Part shown: positions 6,940-11,671 of the stretch, one piece after another
Position numbering within the stretch: the first letter of the stretch is position 1
Layout of the letters: each line of letters begins with the position of its first letter
From: Thermoanaerobaculia bacterium
GTDB taxonomy: Bacteria > Acidobacteriota > Thermoanaerobaculia > UBA5066
Assembly (NCBI GenBank): GCA_023717585.1
Contig: JAMQPJ010000676.1
Coordinates: 1 to 11,671, forward strand
Length of the DNA stretch: 11,671 bases
Direction of reading: 5' to 3'
Notes under the pieces: generated by a model
Seen by the model: the letters and a program-made list of their open reading frames with translations, nothing else
What the model was told of the DNA's origin: nothing
The model's database searches: none
Position numbers and translations under genes: made by a program

Positions 6940-7350
6940 TCAGGCCTTCGCTCCACGTCGAGCCGCGCCGCCCGTGAGCCTTTCGACCGTGACGATCGCG
7001 CGCTTGTGCGTGCCCCGGCCGATCTCGCCCGCGTCGTCGGACGCCGTGACCTCGAAGAGGAAGAGCTTTCCCTCCCGACCGACGAACCGCGCGCTGCCCG
7101 TGACGGTGGCACCCGGAGGAGTGGCAGCCGAGTGCACGACCTCGAGGGAGACTCCGACGGAGGCCTCTCCCTCCCGCAGATGAGGGCGGAGAACTCGCGC
7201 CGCCGCAATCTCCATGAGCGCGACCATCCGGGACGTCGCGAATACAGGCGGGAACGCGTCCGCCGGCTCGAGGTCGAGCGCGCTGGCGAGATCGGATGGC
7301 GCGACGGTGAAGTGCGCGGACGCGGTGGAGTCGACGGCAGGTTCGCTCAT
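6940..7350 (-). CDS. FlK-like hot-dog acyl-CoA thioesterase
   Basis: A 136-residue hot-dog-fold protein of the fluoroacetyl-CoA thioesterase (FlK) type, hydrolysing an acyl-CoA to acid and CoA. The three FlK catalytic residues are matched: Thr39 in FATSRM, Glu47 in ALMEIAA, and His73 in EVVHSAATP, with the same spacing as Thr42, Glu50 and His76 of FlK. GEIGRGTHKR near residue 108 is also typical. Fluoroacetyl-CoA is unlikely as a substrate; FlK relatives elsewhere act on other acyl-CoAs. The ATG at 7350 lies 10 bases after the ligase stop. Sitting directly after the CoA ligase, it may clear dead-end or wrongly formed CoA esters. The last residues (RLTGGAARRGAKA) are a basic, probably disordered tail. 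Confidence 0.87.
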   Translation of the reverse strand: MSEPAVDSTASAHFTVAPSDLASALDLEPADAFPPVFATSRMVALMEIAAARVLRPHLREGEASVGVSLEVVHSAATPPGATVTGSARFVGREGKLFLFEVTASDDAGEIGRGTHKRAIVTVERLTGGAARRGAKA

Positions 7351-7360
7351 GGTCCCGGAC

Positions 7361-9022
7361 TTAGCTCGCGGCGGCTGGCTCCTTGTCCCGCAGGACCCGC
7401 CGCAGGAGTTTTCCCTGCAGCGTGCGCGGAAGCTCGGTGACGAACTCCACGATCCGCGGCAGTTTGTAGATCGCGACGTGGTCCCGGCAGCTTTCGATGA
7501 GTTTCTTCTTCAACTCCTCGCTCGGCGTTTGGCCCGGTTTCAGGATGACGAAAGCCTTGACGTTCTGACCCCTGACAGGATCGGGGATCCCGATCACGCC
7601 CGCGTCGGCCACGGCAGGGTGCTTGAGGAGAGCGTCCTCGATCTCCTCGGGACCGATGCGGTATCCCGAGCTCTTGATCAGGTCCTCCTGGCGGGAGACG
7701 AAGCTGAGGTATCCGTCCTCGTCCGTCGTGCAGAAGTCGCCGACCAGGACCCACCCCTCGCGGATGAGAGACTTTTGCTTCTCGAGAAGGTTTCCACCCT
7801 CTTCCAGCGGACGCCAATAAAGGGTCCCCGTGGGGCCGCGGGCATAGAGCCGGCCCAGTTCCCCCGGCTTCGCCACCTTGCCGTCTTCCGTGATGACCTG
7901 GATCTCGTACCCGGGAACCGCGGTGCCGATCGCCCCCGGCTTCACCTTGCGGGTGACCACGCTGGAGACGAAGACGTACATCATCTCCGTCGTTCCGAGG
8001 CCCTCGTAGATCTCCTGGCCGAAGCGGTCCTTCCAATCCAGATACGTCTTTGCCGTCAGCGATTCGCCGCCTCCGGTCAGGACGCGGAGGGTCGACAGGT
8101 CGTACTTCTTGTCCGCGCCCGCGAACTCGAGCATCTTGCGGTACGCCGTGGGCAGAGCGCTCAGGATCGTCACCTTGTGCTTCTGGATTTGATCGAACAG
8201 CCCATCGGGAGTGAACTTCGCGATCAGGGAAGCCGCAGCGCCGAACCGAAAGGGAATCGTCGCCACGGTCGAGTACCCGCCGGCCAGCGAAATCGGCGCC
8301 GGGCCGCAGAGGATGTCGTCGGGCTGAACGTTCCACCCGTACTTGCCCATCGTGTCCGGGATGATGAGGGCCTCTTCCATCAGGTGGGCTGTTCCCTTCG
8401 GCATGCCGGTCGTTCCCGACGTGTAGAGAAGGACGGAAACCGAAGTGCGCGGGCGGCGGACGGGATCGAAAGCGGGCGGCTCGTTCGCGACGAGCTCCTC
8501 GTAGCAGAGAAGCCCTTGCGTCTTCAGCTCCTCCGGCTGCCCCCCGAAGACGATGACGTGCTTCACGGTCTTGAGATTAGGCCGCGCCTTGACGACACCC
8601 TCGAGGAACGCCGCCGCCACGACGATCACCTTCGCCTCTGCGTTGTTGGCGATGTGGGCGATTTCGTTGGGAGAAAGCATGTGCGAGGTCGGGACCATCA
8701 CAGCCCCGAGCCTCAGGACGCCGAAATTCGTGAAAAGAGCGGGCGGGACGTTCGGCGACCGGAGCATGACCCGGTCCGCCTCCTCCACGCCGAGCTTCCT
8801 GAGGGCGTTGCCGATCTTGCACGACGCCCCCAGGAGCTGTTTGTACGTGATGACCTTGTCGCCGAACAGGATCGCGGGGCTGTCGCCCCTTCCGGCCGCG
8901 ACCTGCTTGTCGAGAAGCTCTTCGGTACTGTTCAGCGGATCGGGATAGCTCGCGAACTCCTTGAGCTTGTAGATCCGCTCGGGCTGATACTCCTTAGGGG
9001 GTAGGTAGTCCGCGGGGATCAC
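7361..9022 (-). CDS. AMP-forming aryl-CoA ligase (benzoate/2-aminobenzoate type)
   Basis: It adenylates a carboxylic acid with ATP and transfers it to CoA, releasing AMP and pyrophosphate. From the GTG at 9022 it is 553 residues. The P-loop is TSGTTGMPKG (about 201-210), the GTTE motif is at 343-346, and the hinge/A8 region runs from GDFCTTDEDGYL to KSSGYRIGPEEIE (about 429-462). The A10 lysine is Lys538 in PRTLQGKLLRR. The N-terminal LPPKEYQPE, the LNSTEELLDKQVAAGRGD stretch and overall length resemble benzoate- and 2-aminobenzoate-CoA ligases, so an aromatic acid is the best guess. The start is ambiguous: GTG 9022 or TTG 9028 follow a weak AAGGGTGA, while GTG 9073 would overlap the previous gene by 41 bases without a ribosome site. 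Lys538 is the residue acetylated in other members of this superfamily. Confidence 0.92.
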   Translation of the reverse strand: MIPADYLPPKEYQPERIYKLKEFASYPDPLNSTEELLDKQVAAGRGDSPAILFGDKVITYKQLLGASCKIGNALRKLGVEEADRVMLRSPNVPPALFTNFGVLRLGAVMVPTSHMLSPNEIAHIANNAEAKVIVVAAAFLEGVVKARPNLKTVKHVIVFGGQPEELKTQGLLCYEELVANEPPAFDPVRRPRTSVSVLLYTSGTTGMPKGTAHLMEEALIIPDTMGKYGWNVQPDDILCGPAPISLAGGYSTVATIPFRFGAAASLIAKFTPDGLFDQIQKHKVTILSALPTAYRKMLEFAGADKKYDLSTLRVLTGGGESLTAKTYLDWKDRFGQEIYEGLGTTEMMYVFVSSVVTRKVKPGAIGTAVPGYEIQVITEDGKVAKPGELGRLYARGPTGTLYWRPLEEGGNLLEKQKSLIREGWVLVGDFCTTDEDGYLSFVSRQEDLIKSSGYRIGPEEIEDALLKHPAVADAGVIGIPDPVRGQNVKAFVILKPGQTPSEELKKKLIESCRDHVAIYKLPRIVEFVTELPRTLQGKLLRRVLRDKEPAAAS

Positions 9023-9032
9023 GCTCAACGGG

Positions 9033-9410
9033 TCACCCTTCGTTCTTGGCGAAATCGGCCAGCGCCTTTTCACATCCGACGAGACCGCCGCGGGCCTGAT
9101 CCTGCCGCGGGTAGGCGTCCGTGGGGTAGCGGTCCTTCGGGTCGCCGAAGACCAGGACGGCGGGGGTTGCGCGGCCGAAGTCGGCCTCGAGCCCTCCCTT
9201 CATGCCGAAGACCGCCCGGACGGTCGCGGGAGGGCCCGTGAGCGCCGCGTGGTAGAAGCGAAACACGTCCGCGACGCCGGCCACGTCGATCGCCTCGGCG
9301 TCGACGCCTTTCAACTTCAGCTCCTTGACTTTCTCCAGAGCGGCCGCGTTGTTGCACGGGTATTGCTCACCCGGATTGTCCTTGCTGGAATAGTAGAACT
9401 TGACTTTCAT
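9033..9410 (-). CDS. Small protein, possible thioredoxin-fold, unknown function
   Basis: A 125-residue protein that I do not recognise. It begins MKVKFYYSS, a strand-like start, followed by an amphipathic helix (AAALEKVKELKLKG) and another strand. Later comes ATPAVLVFGDP (81-91), where a Thr-Pro before a hydrophobic strand recalls the cis-proline region of thioredoxin folds. Cys19 lies near the N-terminus and Cys113 near the C-terminus; there is no CxxC. The fold is an inference from pattern only. ATG 9410 is supported by TAGGAG six bases upstream and lies 12 bases after the previous stop. It ends just before the aryl-CoA ligase start, so the two are co-translated. The stretch VFRFYHAALTGPPATVRAVFG is its most distinctive segment (48-68, one residue past a short quote). 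Confidence 0.8.
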   Translation of the reverse strand: MKVKFYYSSKDNPGEQYPCNNAAALEKVKELKLKGVDAEAIDVAGVADVFRFYHAALTGPPATVRAVFGMKGGLEADFGRATPAVLVFGDPKDRYPTDAYPRQDQARGGLVGCEKALADFAKNEG

Positions 9411-9422
9411 GGTGTCTCCTAT

Positions 9423-9755
9423 TCAAAAATCCATGGGGCAGTTCACCTGCCACTCTGTCTCGAAGTAGGCATCCCCCAGCCACTCGGCGATGTGCACCCG
9501 GTGCTCCTCCAGGATGTTGAAGTCCGAGTCCATCTCCAGGCAGACGATGCGCCGCTCCTCTCCGTCGAAGAATCGGACGGCAAAGCGCCCGGCCTCGACC
9601 CGAGGGGCATCGATGACCTTTAGCCCCTCGAAGCCGAAGCCGAGCCGTTGCATCACATCCTCGATTTCCCACGTGACGCCCCCGATCGATAGCGACGACG
9701 CTCCGGACGAGAGAAGCCCGTAGCGCCGCTCGAAATCTTCACGGAGGCTCGCCAC
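9423..9755 (-). CDS. Conserved-looking 110-residue protein, unknown function
   Basis: I do not recognise this family. From GTG 9755 the protein is 110 residues, soluble and acidic, with no membrane segment. It begins ASLREDFERRYGLLSSG, then has alternating strands around an FFDGEERRIVCLEMDSDFN core, and ends EWQVNCPMDF. Cys74 and Cys106 are its only cysteines. The GTG at 9755 is two bases after the upstream stop, which favours it over a longer reading from 9836 that would begin inside the Cys-rich gene and give Arg/Pro-rich shadow sequence. The tight spacing on both sides shows operon membership. Compact beta-rich sequence with many acidic residues suggests a small binding or accessory protein, but this is weak. 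Confidence 0.75.
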   Translation of the reverse strand: MASLREDFERRYGLLSSGASSLSIGGVTWEIEDVMQRLGFGFEGLKVIDAPRVEAGRFAVRFFDGEERRIVCLEMDSDFNILEEHRVHIAEWLGDAYFETEWQVNCPMDF

Positions 9756-9757
9756 GT

Positions 9758-9949
9758 CTATTTCTTGGCAGGAATCGGGGGCTTGGGGCACTGGCCCTCG
9801 AGTCCGCCGATCGGAACCATCACGGTGAAGGGCCACTCACGCGCCTTGCAGTATCCGAGGTACGCCTTCAGGATGTTCGGATCCAGCGCGGCCTCGAAGT
9901 AGTCGCAGCACTTGTAGCTGGACCCTTCCTTTCCTTTCGTGTCGTGCAC
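9758..9949 (-). CDS. 63-residue Cys-rich protein, unknown function
   Basis: A short soluble protein with four cysteines (14, 15, 34 and 54), including a vicinal pair in YKCCDYFEAALD. This could bind a metal, but the spacing fits no zinc-finger or ferredoxin consensus I know. The helix DPNILKAYLGYCKAREWPF and the terminal QCPKPPIPAKK are its other marks. The start is GTG 9949, preceded by AAGGAG with seven bases spacing, a good ribosome site that supports a real gene. It lies 20 bases after the zinc-ribbon gene and two bases before the next. Function is unknown; context suggests an accessory of the CoA transferase or ligase. Confidence 0.72.
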   Translation of the reverse strand: MHDTKGKEGSSYKCCDYFEAALDPNILKAYLGYCKAREWPFTVMVPIGGLEGQCPKPPIPAKK

Positions 9950-9969
9950 GTCGCTTCTCCTTCTCTAAC

Positions 9970-10365
9970 TCACTTGCGCGAGTCGATGATGAACTTGGGC
10001 CGGCTTCCCACGAGATCTTCTTTCTTCAGCGGACTGCCGCTGAGCGGCTTTCCCCTGAGGCTCTGTTTCACGTGCTTCTGCTTTCCGCTGAACGGATCGG
10101 GCCTCGACTGAGGCGCAGGGCGGATCTTGTCGCCGCCGATGCCGGCGCCGGTCTTGTCCTCGGCATAGCCCGGCAGCAGATCGGCCTTCCCGGAGCCGGC
10201 AGTAGGTCCGCTCGTGAGCTGGCCCTTGACGAACGTCACGGCATATATGGCGTCGCAACCGGCGCACTTCGTGTTGCCGCTGAAGTTCCAGAACGGGTAG
10301 GGATCGAGGAAGTTCTTGGTGGAGCATTTGGCGCAGGTGAGCACCAATCCCTGGTTGATGGCCAT
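9970..10365 (-). CDS. Zinc-ribbon protein with disordered tail
   Basis: A 131-residue protein with an N-terminal zinc ribbon: Cys11 and Cys14 (LTCAKCSTKN) and Cys34 and Cys37 (NTKCAGCDAI), spacing CxxC-19-CxxC, with aromatic residues between (DPYPFWNFSG). Beyond residue 50 it is Gly/Ser/Pro/Lys-rich and low in hydrophobics, so probably unstructured and basic. Zinc or iron binding is expected from the four cysteines; no DNA-binding or catalytic domain is visible. ATG 10365 follows the CoA transferase stop by one base, with a near-perfect ribosome site inside that gene's end, so the two are coupled. A structural or assembly subunit of the transferase is a plausible but unproven role. The spacing differs from the rubredoxin-like ribbon of DUF35 proteins. 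Confidence 0.82.
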   Translation of the reverse strand: MAINQGLVLTCAKCSTKNFLDPYPFWNFSGNTKCAGCDAIYAVTFVKGQLTSGPTAGSGKADLLPGYAEDKTGAGIGGDKIRPAPQSRPDPFSGKQKHVKQSLRGKPLSGSPLKKEDLVGSRPKFIIDSRK

Positions 10366-10366
10366 C

Positions 10367-11671
10367 TCAGATCACCTCCATCTCTTCCATCTTGGCGAGC
10401 TTCGCCCTCGTCCACCCGAGAAGCCGGCCGTAGACCCTTTCGTTGTCGGCTCCGACGGGCTTCAGGCCCCACTTCAGGCGCGGAGGCGTTTCCGACATCT
10501 TGAAGGCGGGCCCCTGGTGGTGAAGGTCGCCGTAGATCGGGTCGTCGTACCACTGGACGGACCCACGCAGCTTCCAGTGGGGGTTCTCCGAGACTTCCTT
10601 GGCGTTCCAGACCGGCTGGCAGTTGATCCCCGCCTTTTCGAGGAGCGTGGACACGTCTTCCTTGGTCTTGTCCTTGGCCCAGGCCTCGACGGCCTCGTAG
10701 AGGATTCCCTGGTTCTCCGCCTTGACGCGATCGTCGTGCTTCGCGAACGTCGTGGCGAGGTCTTTCTTACCGATCACGTCGCACAGCTTCTTGAAGTCCT
10801 CGTCCGTGTGAGCGGACACGAGGATGTAGCCGACCTCCTTCTCCTGCGGGTTCTGGGAGTCGGGATAGGACGACTTACCGCACTGGACGATTCCGTGGAC
10901 GCAGAGCTCCGTATCCCAGTTGCCCCAGCGCTCGCGCCGGACGCCGTAACGGCCGTAGAGAGGCAACGAGTATTCGAGCAATCTCTGGACTCCGTGCACC
11001 TGCGAGTACTCGATGAAGGTCCCCTTGCCGGAGACCGTGTCCCGCCAGTAGAGCGCCGCGAGGATCGTGACCGCGGCCATCATGCCGCCCCAGTAGTCGG
11101 CCAGCCAGATCGTGTGCTTGGCCGGCGTCCCGCCCCGGTCGGCGGCTTCACCCGTGATTCCGAACGCTCCGCCCATGGCCTGGCCCAGGATGTCGTAGGA
11201 GGCCCGGACGCGCCCGGGGCCCCAGCCGCCGAAACCGCCGAGCCACTGGTAGATGATGCGTGGGTTGACCTTGGAGAGATGCTGGTAGCCCATCCCCCAC
11301 CGGTCGAAAGTCCCGGGCCGGAAGTTCTGGACGAAGACGTCCGACTTGGACGCCAACTCCAGCATGGCTTGCTTCGCCTCCGGCCTGTGAAAGTCGAGGG
11401 TGATGAACTCCTCGTTGGTGTTGGCCCCGAAGAAGCCGAGGCCCGTACCCGCCTCCGGCACCCAGCGGGAGAGCGGGAAGAGGAGCGGCTCGTTGAACGG
11501 GGTCGTGTGACGCATCGGCTCTCCGCGCCTCGGCGTCTCGATCTTGATGACCTCGGCTCCCAGCTCGGCCAGGTAAGCCGCGCAGGAAGGACCGAGGATG
11601 TACTGCGTGCAGGAGAGGACGCGAATGCCCTTCAGGACCTCCGGCTTGCCGGGAGCGGTCTTGTGGTCAAA
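10367..11671 (-). CDS. Family III (CaiB/BaiF) CoA transferase, 5' end outside window
   Basis: It belongs to the family that moves CoA between an acyl-CoA donor and a carboxylate. The frame is open to the window edge; the first 52 visible residues before the Met at 11515 (LKGIRVLSCTQYILGPSCAA, then LGAEVIKIETP) are the conserved N-terminal CoA-binding region, so only a few residues are missing and that Met is not the start. Further marks are FVQNFRPGTFDRWG, the middle GKGTFIEYS and the C-terminal VGADNERVYGRLLGW. In formyl-CoA transferase the catalytic Asp169 lies 11 residues after the first Gly of GRGQ; the aligned residue here is His (codon 10996-10994). Without that Asp the usual glutamyl/aspartyl-CoA mechanism is doubtful, so this may be a structural or donor-binding subunit, as in heteromeric family members such as BbsEF. 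First gene in the visible operon. Confidence 0.9.
   Translation of the reverse strand, partial: FDHKTAPGKPEVLKGIRVLSCTQYILGPSCAAYLAELGAEVIKIETPRRGEPMRHTTPFNEPLLFPLSRWVPEAGTGLGFFGANTNEEFITLDFHRPEAKQAMLELASKSDVFVQNFRPGTFDRWGMGYQHLSKVNPRIIYQWLGGFGGWGPGRVRASYDILGQAMGGAFGITGEAADRGGTPAKHTIWLADYWGGMMAAVTILAALYWRDTVSGKGTFIEYSQVHGVQRLLEYSLPLYGRYGVRRERWGNWDTELCVHGIVQCGKSSYPDSQNPQEKEVGYILVSAHTDEDFKKLCDVIGKKDLATTFAKHDDRVKAENQGILYEAVEAWAKDKTKEDVSTLLEKAGINCQPVWNAKEVSENPHWKLRGSVQWYDDPIYGDLHHQGPAFKMSETPPRLKWGLKPVGADNERVYGRLLGWTRAKLAKMEEMEVI
10371..10379 (-). promoter_or_regulatory. Shine-Dalgarno of the zinc-ribbon gene inside the CoA transferase end
   Basis: GGAGGTGAT (10379-10371), an almost complete anti-16S match, lies in the last codons of the CoA transferase, five bases before ATG 10365. 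The transferase stop TGA (10369-10367) lies between it and the ATG. This is a classic layout for translational coupling. Confidence 0.8.

Noticed and set aside
4218..7208. 996-residue minus-strand open frame across the ADP-forming synthetase and hydrolase
   Set aside because: It is Arg/Pro-rich low-complexity sequence opposite a clear enzyme gene, typical of antisense frames in GC-rich DNA; it has no recognisable domain.
7214..9004. 596-residue plus-strand open frame opposite the aryl-CoA ligase
   Set aside because: It reads Arg/Asp/Leu-rich sequence antisense to a gene with all ligase motifs; no domain and no ribosome site.
9756..9836. 27-residue N-terminal extension of the 110-residue protein
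   Set aside because: The extension overlaps the Cys-rich gene and is Arg/Pro-rich; GTG 9755 is two bases after the upstream stop, as in a coupled operon.

Overview
The window is GC-rich DNA (about two thirds G+C by eye) from a bacterium. It uses ATG and GTG starts, clear Shine-Dalgarno sequences and tightly packed operons. I see no RNA genes, IS elements, CRISPR array or phage genes. The taxon cannot be fixed from sequence alone. A fused ADP-forming acyl-CoA synthetase, an aryl-CoA ligase, a family III CoA transferase and acetoin-utilisation-type acetylation genes would suit an uncultured Acidobacteriota, Desulfobacterota or Myxococcota-like lineage. That is a guess.

Left block (1-3578): the 3' part of an aldehyde dehydrogenase on the + strand converges, with a 26-base overlap, on a two-gene minus-strand operon. 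The first gene of that operon encodes an apparent fusion of a GNAT-type acetyltransferase with a complete AcuC/histone-deacetylase-like domain. Overlapping it by 22 bases is an AcuB-like CBS-CBS-ACT protein. Together they look like a condensed acuABC set, with writer and eraser of lysine acylation in one chain plus a nucleotide sensor.

Middle (3579-6154): a 92-base divergent intergenic region precedes a 71-residue single-pass membrane protein. It is followed by a 676-residue ADP-forming acyl-CoA synthetase. This gene ends in a near-perfect inverted repeat whose two arms hold the stop codons of both converging genes; it is probably a bidirectional terminator.

Right block (6149-11671, all minus strand, read from right to left): a family III CoA transferase (cut by the window edge), a zinc-ribbon protein, a 63-residue Cys-rich protein, a 110-residue unknown protein, a 125-residue possibly thioredoxin-fold protein, an AMP-forming aryl-CoA ligase of the benzoate/2-aminobenzoate type, an FlK-like hot-dog thioesterase and an alpha/beta hydrolase. 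Gaps are about 2-20 bases, so this is one operon. It appears to handle activation, CoA exchange and hydrolysis of a (probably aromatic) carboxylic acid. The transferase carries His where the family has its catalytic Asp, which suggests it is one half of a hetero-oligomer.

The window therefore holds three routes to acyl-CoA (ADP-forming, AMP-forming and CoA transfer), an aldehyde dehydrogenase that could feed acids into them, and a protein-acylation module of the kind known to switch AMP-forming ligases off and on. The regulatory link is inference.
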